Assembly (NCBI GenBank): GCA_052400685.1 | Contig: JBQTGJ010000007.1 | Source of the DNA: CAZHHH01 sp052400685 | Lineage (GTDB): Bacteria; Bacteroidota; Bacteroidia; Bacteroidales; Marinilabiliaceae | Direction: 5' to 3' (one strand) | DNA: 64,000 nt | Part shown: piece after piece, positions 7,089-15,627 of the stretch | Layout: each line of letters starts with the position of its first letter | Numbering within the stretch: the stretch's first letter is position 1 | Made by a program: the position numbers and the translations under genes | Notes under the pieces: model-generated | Database searches by the model: none | Told to the model about the DNA's origin: nothing | Seen by the model: only the letters and a program-made list of their open reading frames with translations

Positions 7089-9272
7089 ATGAAACGATCA
7101 TTTTTTACCGGGTTAATATGTTCATTAATAGTGTTCTGTGTGTCGGCGCAGGAACGGTCTGTTCCGACCTATCTGGATGATAGCAAGCCTTTGGAACAAA
7201 GGGTTGAAGATGCTTTATCAAGGATGACACTGGAAGAAAAAGTTGCAATGGTGCATGCTCAATCCAAGTTTAGTTCTGCCGGTTGTTCCCGTTTGGGAAT
7301 CCCTGAGATCTGGATGTCTGACGGGCCAAACGGAATCAGACCGGAACTGATGTGGGACAGCTTTAAGGCTGTGGGCTGGACAAATGACTCATGTACCGCA
7401 TTTCCTGCATTGACATGTTTGGCTGCCACCTTTGATCCTCAATTGGCTATGGAGTATGGGATTGCAATTGGAGCCGAGGCCCGATACCGCAAAAAGGACA
7501 TATTGCTGGGGCCGGGGGTCAATATCTATAGGACTCCCCTAAATGGTAGAAATTTTGAATATATGGGAGAAGACCCGTATCTGGCATCCCAAATGGTCGT
7601 TCCATATATTCAGGGAGTTCAGCAAAACGGGGTGGCTGCCTGCCTGAAACATTTTGCGTTGAATAACCAGGAAAGATGGCGACACAACATTAATGTGGAA
7701 GTAAGCGACAGAGCGCTATATGAGATTTATCTGCCTGCGTTTAAGGCAGGCGTGCAAGAGGGTGACGTGTGGGCCGTTATGGGTGCTTATAATTTATTTA
7801 GAGGTCAGCATTGTTGTCATCATGATCTTTTGTTAAATCAGATATTAAGAAACGAGTGGGGCTTTGAGGGAGTTGTTGTCAGTGATTGGGGAGGCGTATA
7901 TGATACCGATGAGTCTGCCCGAAACGGATTAGATATTGAAATGGGAACCTGGAGCGATGGTTTGAGTTATGGTAGGGCTTTTGCTTATGATGATTATTTT
8001 TTGGCTCGCCCTTTTCTGAAAAAAATTGAGAGTGGAGAATTGCCTCTACAGCTCCTTGATGATAAAGTGAGACGTGTATTGCGTTTGGTTTTCAGAACCA
8101 ATATGGATAGGAACCGGCCATGGGGTAGTTTTGCAACAGAAGCTCACGCTGATATTTCGCGGCGAATAGCAGAGCAAGGAATTGTTTTACTGAAGAATGA
8201 GACCCCATTGTTTCCTGTCCCGGTGGGCAAATATAACCGAATCCTCGTGGTTGGCGAAAATGCAACCAAATCACTTACTGTTGGTGGCGGGTCGTCAGAA
8301 TTGAAAGTGAAAAAAGAAGTTTCCCCATTGGAAGGCCTGATTGACAAATACGGCGAAGAGACTATTTATTACACATCAGGTTATACTTCAGAACCACAGA
8401 AGTATAACGCTGATTCACTTATGCAAGAGGCGCTTAATTTGGCAAAGAGCGCTGATGTTGTTATTTATATCGGAGGCCTGAATAAAAATCCTTTTCAGGA
8501 CAGCGAAGCGCATGATCGAAAAGCGTTTGATTTACCTTACGGCCAGAATGATTTGATAGAGAGTTTACTTGGGGTTAACAAGAATACCGGTGTAGTAATA
8601 ATTAGTGGAAATGGAATCGCCATGCCATGGATTGATCAGGTGCCGGCGATTATTCAGTCCTGGTATTTGGGGTCGCAGGCCGGAAACGCTTTAGCTAACG
8701 TAATTTCCGGAGAGGTTAATCCGAGTGGGAAACTGCCTTTTAGCATACCTAAAAAGTTGAACGATAATGGGGCAAATTCTTTTGGCCCGTCGGTTTATCC
8801 GGGCGATAGTATTAATGTGTATTATAAGGAAGATATCCTTGTGGGATACAGGTGGTTTGATACAAAAAAAATTGAACCTCAATTCCCGTTTGGTTTCGGA
8901 TTGTCATATACGACTTTCAATTATGGGAAATTGATAACCGAAAATAAGGAATATTCAAAATCTGATGTGATCAGGTTGTCATGCAGTATTTCCAATAATG
9001 GACAAAATGACGGTGCCGAAACATTACAGATCTACAGCTCTCAGCAGCATCCATCACTTCCACGTCCCCTTAAAGAGTTGAAGGCTTTTCAAAAAGTTTT
9101 TCTGAAGGTTGGTGAAACAAAAACGGTTTCTTTTTCAATACCCGTAGAAGACTTGGCTTTTTTTGATGATGAAAAACATGAGTGGGTAGTCGAACCTGAC
9201 CGGTTTACTTTATCTGTGGCAACTTCGTCTGCCGATATAAGAAGTTCTGTTCGCATAAAGGTGATTGAATAA
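7089..9272 (+). CDS. GH3 beta-glycosidase
   Basis: This is a 727-residue secreted protein with a signal peptide cut near VSAQE. It shows the three-part GH3 layout. The N-terminal barrel carries LGPGVNIYRTPLNGRNFEYM, KHFALNNQE and VVSDWGG, with Asp266 as nucleophile. An alpha/beta sandwich domain begins near GIVLLKNE, and a fibronectin-III-like tail begins near FGFGLSYTTF. Length and motifs match beta-glucosidase/beta-xylosidase-type members. The enzyme likely trims oligosaccharides produced by the lyase and fucosidase steps in the periplasm. Which beta-linked sugar it removes cannot be read from sequence. The 87-base upstream gap shows no leader repeat. Confidence 0.9.
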   Translation: MKRSFFTGLICSLIVFCVSAQERSVPTYLDDSKPLEQRVEDALSRMTLEEKVAMVHAQSKFSSAGCSRLGIPEIWMSDGPNGIRPELMWDSFKAVGWTNDSCTAFPALTCLAATFDPQLAMEYGIAIGAEARYRKKDILLGPGVNIYRTPLNGRNFEYMGEDPYLASQMVVPYIQGVQQNGVAACLKHFALNNQERWRHNINVEVSDRALYEIYLPAFKAGVQEGDVWAVMGAYNLFRGQHCCHHDLLLNQILRNEWGFEGVVVSDWGGVYDTDESARNGLDIEMGTWSDGLSYGRAFAYDDYFLARPFLKKIESGELPLQLLDDKVRRVLRLVFRTNMDRNRPWGSFATEAHADISRRIAEQGIVLLKNETPLFPVPVGKYNRILVVGENATKSLTVGGGSSELKVKKEVSPLEGLIDKYGEETIYYTSGYTSEPQKYNADSLMQEALNLAKSADVVIYIGGLNKNPFQDSEAHDRKAFDLPYGQNDLIESLLGVNKNTGVVIISGNGIAMPWIDQVPAIIQSWYLGSQAGNALANVISGEVNPSGKLPFSIPKKLNDNGANSFGPSVYPGDSINVYYKEDILVGYRWFDTKKIEPQFPFGFGLSYTTFNYGKLITENKEYSKSDVIRLSCSISNNGQNDGAETLQIYSSQQHPSLPRPLKELKAFQKVFLKVGETKTVSFSIPVEDLAFFDDEKHEWVVEPDRFTLSVATSSADIRSSVRIKVIE

Positions 9273-9280
9273 AAAAATCA

Positions 9281-9374
9281 TACGATGAAACGAGCCATGA
9301 ATAAGTATTTCTTACACATGTAAGTGATTAAGGTGGCGAGTTTCATGTGACCATTGGAAATGAAATTTAAACAC
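9281..9374 (+). repeat. Structured leader repeat, copy F
   Basis: This is the cleanest copy. ATGAAAC (9285-9291) pairs perfectly with GTTTCAT (9340-9346), followed by opposed GA (9292-9293/9338-9339) and GCC/GGC (9294-9296/9335-9337). The apical stem CTTAC/GTAAG (9311-9315/9320-9324) has an ACAT loop. The spacer ends AAACAC before the ATG at 9375. The A/C mismatch of other copies is here an A-T pair, a compensating difference. Confidence 0.75.
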
Positions 9375-11147
9375 ATGAAAAAAGTTGGGATCTGGATCAG
9401 TATTTTAATATCGGGCTGCATTGGCCTTAATTCGTGCAAAAACAGAGAGAAATTCGATGATACATCTTTGGTTGTTATGGATATGGTCCATAACAATCCG
9501 GGAGAAGGTTTTACGAAAACCAGTTTCAACGAACCGGGAAAACTACATGAATATGGTTACAATGCTCAGGTTGTTAATGAATTTCAGTCGGTTCATTGTG
9601 CTATTACCTACAATTCGTTGAATAAAAATATTTTTCCGGAGGGATCAAAAGAGAGGTTTTGGATTGATTCATTGGCTAATCGAATTAAAAAGCGAATTGA
9701 AGAGATACATAAGGAAGGACTGGAGGCGTATTATTTCATGGATATTATTGTTTTGCCTCGTCGATTGGTGAAGCTCTATAAGGATGAGATTTGTGATTCT
9801 ACCGGACGCATTGATTTTACCAGACCTAAAACACAGGAAATACATCGAATGATGCTTGATGAGGTGTTTAACCGGTTTCCCGGATTGGACGGACTGGTTA
9901 TCAGGGTCGGAGAAACATATTTGCAAAACCTGCCATATCATACCGGAAATGGACCGATACCCCGTGATGAGAAATCATGGATGCATAATACGGCAAGTAA
10001 TAGTGACGGGGGAGAAGAGATTCATCGTATTTTAATTGATTTGTTGCGCGATGAAGTGTGTGAAAAGTTTAATAAGAAAGTTTTTTATCGCACCTGGGAC
10101 TTTGGTTTTTTCCATGTATTGCCTGAATATTATCTCTCTGTGACCGATTCTATTGAGCCACATCCAAATTTGTTTTTCAGTATCAAATATGTGAAAGGAG
10201 ATTATCATCGTACTCTAAAATTTAATCCAACGCTGGGGATAGGAAGACATAAACAAATAGTTGAAGTACAGTGCCAACGTGAATACGAAGGGAAGGGGGC
10301 TTATCCAAACTATATTGCTAAAGGAGTGATTGATGGTTTTGAGGAACTCGAAAAGGACACGGTGATTCATTGTCTCAACCAGTTGAAAACGGACCCTAAT
10401 TTTGCCGGCGTGTGGACCTGGTCGCGCGGTGGTGGTTGGGTCGGTCCATATATTTCAAATGAATTGTGGTGCGACTTAAATGCCTATTGTCTATCGCAAT
10501 GGGCGAATAATCCCGATCAATCGGAAGAAGAGATTTTTAGCCGCTATGCCCGGATGAAAGGCTTTGAAGGTGTGGATATTCAACGGTTTCATAGTTTGGC
10601 GTTGTTGTCGGCTGATGCGATTGTCAGAGGTCGCGCTTCCTTAATTACGCCTATCAATCTATGGTGGACTCGCGATGAATTTATTGGCGGCGAAAACGAA
10701 TTAGCTGATAATTTTAAGAATATCATCCGCAATGGATTGGTAGATAAGATGCTTGAAGAAAAGCGGATGAGTGTTGAAAAATGGAGCGAGATGGTTGCTA
10801 TAGCGGATTCGTTGAATGGAACAGAGGACCAAACTGTGCATTACATTCGAACCTCAACACGCTATGGGTATTTTTTGTATGCCATTTATGAGCAGGCTTG
10901 GATTATTATGCTAAAAGGACAAATAGGGGAGTTGTCCGGGAGTTACGATTATAATGCAATTTATTCAGCGATTGAAAGATATGATTTGTTGTGGAACGAA
11001 TTGATCAACCTAAAGGCGCAGAATCAGGATTGCGCCTCACTATATCGTCCTTTTGCTTTTAACTATGACAATTCTCCAACTTATTTTGGTGAAGAAGGTT
11101 TGAAAAAGACAATAGACAATTATCGGAACTTAAAAGCCAATAATTGA
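9375..11147 (+). CDS. Putative GH67-like alpha-glucuronidase, lipoprotein
   Basis: This protein has 590 residues from the ATG at 9375. The TTG at 9354 lies in the leader spacer. A lipoprotein signal ends GLNSCKN. The middle holds GLVIRVGETYLQ, FFSIKYVKGDYHRT, KQIVEVQCQREYEGKG and GVWTWSRGGGW. The order of a 'GxxVRxGE' strand, a 'SIK..KGD' strand and a 'Q(I/M)(V/L)E(V/L)Q...EY.G' strand recalls the catalytic barrel of GH67 alpha-glucuronidases, with glutamates in suitable places. This is recognition from memory, not a profile hit. In a locus with lyase-like proteins and GH105, uronic acid removal would fit. An alternative is an unassigned TIM-barrel glycosidase family. Confidence 0.5.
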   Translation: MKKVGIWISILISGCIGLNSCKNREKFDDTSLVVMDMVHNNPGEGFTKTSFNEPGKLHEYGYNAQVVNEFQSVHCAITYNSLNKNIFPEGSKERFWIDSLANRIKKRIEEIHKEGLEAYYFMDIIVLPRRLVKLYKDEICDSTGRIDFTRPKTQEIHRMMLDEVFNRFPGLDGLVIRVGETYLQNLPYHTGNGPIPRDEKSWMHNTASNSDGGEEIHRILIDLLRDEVCEKFNKKVFYRTWDFGFFHVLPEYYLSVTDSIEPHPNLFFSIKYVKGDYHRTLKFNPTLGIGRHKQIVEVQCQREYEGKGAYPNYIAKGVIDGFEELEKDTVIHCLNQLKTDPNFAGVWTWSRGGGWVGPYISNELWCDLNAYCLSQWANNPDQSEEEIFSRYARMKGFEGVDIQRFHSLALLSADAIVRGRASLITPINLWWTRDEFIGGENELADNFKNIIRNGLVDKMLEEKRMSVEKWSEMVAIADSLNGTEDQTVHYIRTSTRYGYFLYAIYEQAWIIMLKGQIGELSGSYDYNAIYSAIERYDLLWNELINLKAQNQDCASLYRPFAFNYDNSPTYFGEEGLKKTIDNYRNLKANN

Positions 11148-11421
11148 AGAACTAAAATAAGTGAAGGGGAATTTTTGTGTTGGATATAGGACTTATTGTA
11201 GCTGAGATATGTGATTGTTGCCTGGTGCTGTAACAATAATCATCTCCACTGGATGTGTTATCTGTATTGAAACTCATTTTTTAGGAATGAAGAAAACCAT
11301 AATAATGGTGAAATCTTTGCCATTCAAAAAAGAGATATGGAACTTGATTCAGTAAAGAAGTGGCATAGGTGTAGAACCTGATTGTTTAAACACATATTAA
11401 TTCAATAAACAACAACATTAA

Positions 11422-13350
11422 ATGAGAAAACTATTTTTATTAATCGTTTTGCTGATACCAGTTCTCTCTTTTTCTCAGGATTTTTCGAGCTATCAAAAAA
11501 GGAAGCAATGGGTTTTAGAGGGTTTAAAAAATACAACGCTGGCAGAGCATGGTAAACATGGGTTACCCAAAGCCATTGTTCGTCTGGAGTTCAATCCGCA
11601 CGATGGGGCGGCCTTGACTTATATTACCAATAGTCTCGATAATCGACGTCAAACCATGTTTGACTTCCCGGGTATTGCATTGGCACTGTGTCGATACTGG
11701 GATAGCTTTAATGCAATTCAGTTGAGGAAAATTAAAAGTAATCTTGAGTATTTGGCAAAAGAAGACAAACAAAATGGGGAAGGTTTTCTGGGGCATGGTA
11801 CAGAAAATCATGCCACAATGATGTGGTGTAGTGCTTATTTGTTTGGTCAGATGTTTCCCGATGCGCATTGGGCTAATGGGATGACCAGTGAAGAGTTGAT
11901 GGCGGATATGAAAGAGCGCCTGCGAAAAACATTTAAGAATGTTTATAGCCATGGTTATGCTGAATATCTCTCAACAACCTATGATGTCGTGATGAACAAT
12001 CCGGTTGAAATATTATTGGAATATGCAAAAGATCCGGAAGTGAAAGCGATTGCTGAAGCTTATATGCTTTATAAGTGGTCATTGTTGTCGTTAAATAACT
12101 TTGAGGGAAATATTTTAGCCCCTTATGGGCGAATGAATACTCAACAAGATCATTTTCCCGATAATAGTTATATCTCAGCTACGACTTATTACAGCTGGTT
12201 ATTGTGGGGGTGGGGACCGGCTACCGGAAATGTATTCATCAATCATTTTACGGATTATCCTGAAACCACTTATGCTGTTTATGCCGCTCTCTCACGAATC
12301 ATTCCTGAAAATGTTTTTTTTCGACTGAGTGAAAACGAGGTTGCTCCGATGGAATTGAAAACATCAGCATCAGCTTTCGGACATTATGGTTCCGGCGCTT
12401 CTCATCAGATGATGCGTAAGGTTTATCGTGATAAAACCTATGCTGTAGGGACTGGTAATTTTCGTTGGGTGCCTGGAGGTGATTATGCCGATCACGACAT
12501 TAATGGCTTTAGCATTGTATACCATAGCGCGGACCGGTTTAATTATATTGGTTGTTTTCATCCTTATTGGTACAGTGACGGGGATGATAAAGACCATACA
12601 CCGGACACCTGGAATAAGGGAAATACGTCTCCTTTTCAGCAAACAGCACATGATAAAAATACTGTCATTACTTTATTTAATATTCCGGAGAAAGATCCAT
12701 GGCCCAAGGCCCCAAGTGCGCCCAAATGGGCCTGGCGCGATGGGCATGCCGACGAATTGATAAAAAGGGGGATGTTACGTTATCCCAAATCAATTGATGA
12801 AAAAGTGGAAGAAAAGGGGTGGATTTTTCTGCGCGAAGGAGAAACTTTTATCGGCATAAAACCTTTGAAAAGTTATTACGAACAGACTGATATGAAAGGT
12901 ATTGGTCTTGACGGTTTTAACATCGTAAAGAGTGACCATGCTAAAACAGGTTTTGTTTTCGAATTGGGTACTTTGGATGAATTTAAGAGTTTTAAAAATT
13001 TTCAAAAAAAGTTACAACGAAATAAGCTGTCCGTTGATTGGAATACAATGAGTGTTACTTATGTTGATTCGCAGAATGATAAGATACAGATTCAATATCG
13101 TGGCGGATTGAATATTGCGCCGGAAAAGAATCTGGCTGAATATCTGGTCAAAAGAGGAGTTGCCGGTCTGGCCGAATCAGTACCGCTTGTGAAAATCAAT
13201 AACAAGGCAGATGTCGGTTATCGTCAATGGCCCATGATTGAAAGCCCATATGTTAATATGGACAACAACGTGCTGTTAATTAATGATGGAACGACCCAAA
13301 TAAAAGTCGACTGGCAGTCGGATCTGCCTGTGATAACACAAACCAATTAA
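11422..13350 (+). CDS. Putative toroid-type polysaccharide lyase (paralogue of the gene at 625)
   Basis: This is a 642-residue protein with a Sec signal peptide ending LSFSQ and no lipobox. It shares the whole architecture and long motifs with the lipoprotein at 625: GHGTENHATMMWC, LSTTYDVVMNNPVEILLE, MNTQQDHFPDN, FRWVPGGD, SADRFNYIGCFHPYWY, SPFQQTAHD and WIFLREGE. The helical N-terminal half and beta-rich C-terminal half suit a toroid polysaccharide lyase that would make unsaturated uronides for the GH105 encoded next. The gene order lyase-GH105 is consistent with that. It is 35 bases from the GH105 gene, so co-transcription is likely. The 274-base upstream gap has no recognisable leader copy. 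Family assignment remains open. Confidence 0.6.
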   Translation: MRKLFLLIVLLIPVLSFSQDFSSYQKRKQWVLEGLKNTTLAEHGKHGLPKAIVRLEFNPHDGAALTYITNSLDNRRQTMFDFPGIALALCRYWDSFNAIQLRKIKSNLEYLAKEDKQNGEGFLGHGTENHATMMWCSAYLFGQMFPDAHWANGMTSEELMADMKERLRKTFKNVYSHGYAEYLSTTYDVVMNNPVEILLEYAKDPEVKAIAEAYMLYKWSLLSLNNFEGNILAPYGRMNTQQDHFPDNSYISATTYYSWLLWGWGPATGNVFINHFTDYPETTYAVYAALSRIIPENVFFRLSENEVAPMELKTSASAFGHYGSGASHQMMRKVYRDKTYAVGTGNFRWVPGGDYADHDINGFSIVYHSADRFNYIGCFHPYWYSDGDDKDHTPDTWNKGNTSPFQQTAHDKNTVITLFNIPEKDPWPKAPSAPKWAWRDGHADELIKRGMLRYPKSIDEKVEEKGWIFLREGETFIGIKPLKSYYEQTDMKGIGLDGFNIVKSDHAKTGFVFELGTLDEFKSFKNFQKKLQRNKLSVDWNTMSVTYVDSQNDKIQIQYRGGLNIAPEKNLAEYLVKRGVAGLAESVPLVKINNKADVGYRQWPMIESPYVNMDNNVLLINDGTTQIKVDWQSDLPVITQTN

Positions 13351-13384
13351 AGTATTTCCCATACGATTACTAATTGTAAAAAAA

Positions 13385-14506
13385 ATGAGAACACGAATTT
13401 TGCTTATAATGATCATGACGGTATTTTTTGTAACATGTCAAAGTAATACTGATTTGGAGCATTTTCCGGAAGGTAAGTCTCCTGAGGAAATAGGCTTACG
13501 TATTGCCGAAAAATTTTTGAGTACATCTCATTCTCAATATGGTGATACCCGGCCATCGGAACCTCCGACGCAAATAACCTATCCCGACGTTTGCGCCTGG
13601 CTGGGTGGAATGTGGTTTGCCGAAACCACAAAAGATACGGCGCTTTTGGGCCGGTTTAAAGCACGTTTTCAACCATTGTTTAATGAAGAAAAGAATATGC
13701 TTCCCGTTCCGAATCATGTTGATAACAACGTATTCGGGTCTGTTCCATTGGAATTATATAGGCAGACCGGTGAATCGCGATATCTTGAACTGGGATTAGA
13801 ATATGCCGATAGTCAGTGGGTTTTGCCGGAGGGTGCAACATCAGAACAAAAACAATGGGCCGACGAGGGATATTCCTGGCAAACACGTATTTGGATTGAT
13901 GATATGTTTATGATAACTGCGGTTCAGTCGCAGGCTTTCTTGGCAACGGATGATCCTAAATATATTGACCGGGCAGCAAAGGAAATGGTTTTGTATCTGG
14001 ATGAAATACAATTAAAGAATGGGCTGTTTTATCATTCACCCGAAGCGCCCTTTTGTTGGGGAAGAGGAAATGGCTGGATGGCTGTTGGAATGGCCGAGTT
14101 ACTTCGCATTCTTCCGGTGGAAAATCCCAACAGGCAGCGTATCATGCAAGGGTATCACAAAATGATGGCTGCCTTACTTAAATACCAGGAAGCTGATGGA
14201 ATGTGGCGACAAATTATTGATGATGAGGAAGCTTGGGAAGAGACTTCGGCAACGGCTATGTTTACGTATGCGATGATTACAGGGGTGAAAAATGGCTGGC
14301 TGAATAAGGGGCGCTTTGGAACGGCTGCTCGCAAAGGATGGTTGGCATTAACCACCTACATCAATGCCGATGATGAATTGACAGACGTCTGTGCCGGAAC
14401 AAATATTAAAAACAGTCGGGATCATTATATGAATCGTCCACGCATTGTAGGTGATTTGCATGGTCAGGCTCCTTTGCTATGGTGCGCTGCGGCTTTATTA
14501 CGGTAA
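13385..14506 (+). CDS. GH105 unsaturated uronyl hydrolase, lipoprotein
   Basis: This is a 373-residue protein with a lipoprotein signal ending FFVTCQS. The (alpha/alpha)6-barrel motifs of GH105 are clear: NVFGSVPLELYRQTG, WIDDMFMITAVQSQ (catalytic Asp region), HSPEAPFCWGRGNGWM and ETSATAMFTYAM. GH105 enzymes hydrate the double bond of the 4,5-unsaturated uronic acid that a polysaccharide lyase leaves at the non-reducing end, releasing a ketodeoxyuronate. It therefore supports the lyase reading of the preceding gene. The lipid anchor would hold it at the inner or outer membrane facing the periplasm. Known substrates include rhamnogalacturonan and ulvan fragments. The sequence does not tell which applies. 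Confidence 0.85.
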   Translation: MRTRILLIMIMTVFFVTCQSNTDLEHFPEGKSPEEIGLRIAEKFLSTSHSQYGDTRPSEPPTQITYPDVCAWLGGMWFAETTKDTALLGRFKARFQPLFNEEKNMLPVPNHVDNNVFGSVPLELYRQTGESRYLELGLEYADSQWVLPEGATSEQKQWADEGYSWQTRIWIDDMFMITAVQSQAFLATDDPKYIDRAAKEMVLYLDEIQLKNGLFYHSPEAPFCWGRGNGWMAVGMAELLRILPVENPNRQRIMQGYHKMMAALLKYQEADGMWRQIIDDEEAWEETSATAMFTYAMITGVKNGWLNKGRFGTAARKGWLALTTYINADDELTDVCAGTNIKNSRDHYMNRPRIVGDLHGQAPLLWCAAALLR

Positions 14507-14628
14507 GGTTTATGTGTTAAATCTTTGTTTTAATGGTATTAAATAATTGATAGTCACCCAAGTGGGTGGTGTTATGATAATTGTTTTTTGTACTGGAATC
14601 GAAGTTTAGCGTGCTTGTGCTTAATTAT

Positions 14629-14669
14629 GGAGTGTTTCATGTGTCGATCAGAACCTAATTTATATACAG
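14629..14669 (+). repeat. Leader repeat relic (3' half only)
   Basis: GTGTTTCATGTG, then a spacer with CAGAACCTAATTTATATACAG directly before ATGAAAAAA, resembles the 3' arm and spacer of copy F. No matching 5' arm is visible at the expected distance. Probably a decayed copy. Confidence 0.4.
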
Positions 14670-15512
14670 ATGAAAAAATATATTTTGCTTGGTTTTTTGG
14701 TTTTCGGTATCGTAACCTCAGCCATTGCTCAACAAAAGGTCATAACCTACAAACTCATTGAAAACATCTCTTATACTGACGTGTATGAGGGCGAGGCAGA
14801 TGAGTACATGAACGAACGCTGCAAACTGGATATTTATTACCCTGAAAATAAAAAGGATTTTGCAACGGTTGTATGGTTTCATGGAGGGGGATTAACAAGC
14901 GGCCATAAGTCAATTGCAAACGAATTGAAAAATAAAGGAATCGCGGTTGTAGCAGTCAACTATAGGTTGTATCCGAAGGTTAAGTGTCCTGTTTATATTG
15001 AAGACGCAGCTGCTTCGGTGGCATGGGTCTTTAGAAATATTGAAAAATACGGAGGCAGTCGGACAAAAATTTTTGTGTCAGGTCATTCTGCCGGTGGTTA
15101 TTTAACGAGCATGATTGGCTTGGATAAAAGTTACCTGGCAAAGTTCGGTATTGATGCGAATTCAATTGCGGGGCTGATTCCGTTTAGCGGGCATGCTATT
15201 ACCCACATGACGGTGCGTAAGGAAATGGGCATTAGTGACAAGCAACCCATTGTCGATAAGTATGCGCCGTTGTACCACGTGCGTTCGGATGCGCCTCCAT
15301 TGGTGTTGATTACGGGCGACCGTGAATTGGAGATGCTGGGCCGTTATGAGGAAAATGCGTATTTGTATCGTATGATGATAGTTGTTGGACATAAACAAAC
15401 CAGCATATATGAGATGCCCGGTTTTAACCATGGAACAATGACTATTCCGGCCGATTATATTCTATTAGATCAAATTGATAAAATTTTAAAAGCAAATAAC
15501 ACTGACGAATAA
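14670..15512 (+). CDS. Alpha/beta-hydrolase esterase (acetyl-hydrolase-like)
   Basis: This is a 280-residue protein with a signal peptide ending SAIAQ. WFHGGGLTSG is the HGGG oxyanion-hole motif of hormone-sensitive-lipase-type and CE10-like esterases. GHSAGGYL holds the nucleophilic Ser, a GDRELE turn gives the likely Asp, and GFNHGTM gives the catalytic His. Such enzymes remove small acyl groups. It is one of six putative esterases in the locus, which points to a heavily acylated polysaccharide. It is preceded by the 3' half of a leader repeat. Lipase-like activity on other substrates is possible. Confidence 0.75.
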   Translation: MKKYILLGFLVFGIVTSAIAQQKVITYKLIENISYTDVYEGEADEYMNERCKLDIYYPENKKDFATVVWFHGGGLTSGHKSIANELKNKGIAVVAVNYRLYPKVKCPVYIEDAAASVAWVFRNIEKYGGSRTKIFVSGHSAGGYLTSMIGLDKSYLAKFGIDANSIAGLIPFSGHAITHMTVRKEMGISDKQPIVDKYAPLYHVRSDAPPLVLITGDRELEMLGRYEENAYLYRMMIVVGHKQTSIYEMPGFNHGTMTIPADYILLDQIDKILKANNTDE

Positions 15513-15528
15513 AAATCTGGTCATTGCA

Positions 15529-15554
15529 TTAGAGCACTGATATCTGCTCTAATA
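15529..15554. other. Intergenic hairpin
   Basis: ATTAGAGCA (15529-15537) and TGCTCTAAT (15546-15554) form a perfect 9-bp stem with an 8-base loop, 17 bases after the esterase stop. No T-run follows, so it may be a processing or weak termination site. Confidence 0.5.
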
Positions 15555-15627
15555 TGTCTAGTTAACAGATAAATGAAGGTGTTGATTCTGATTTTATCAA
15601 ATTAAAAATTTAAAAAAACACAGCAAA

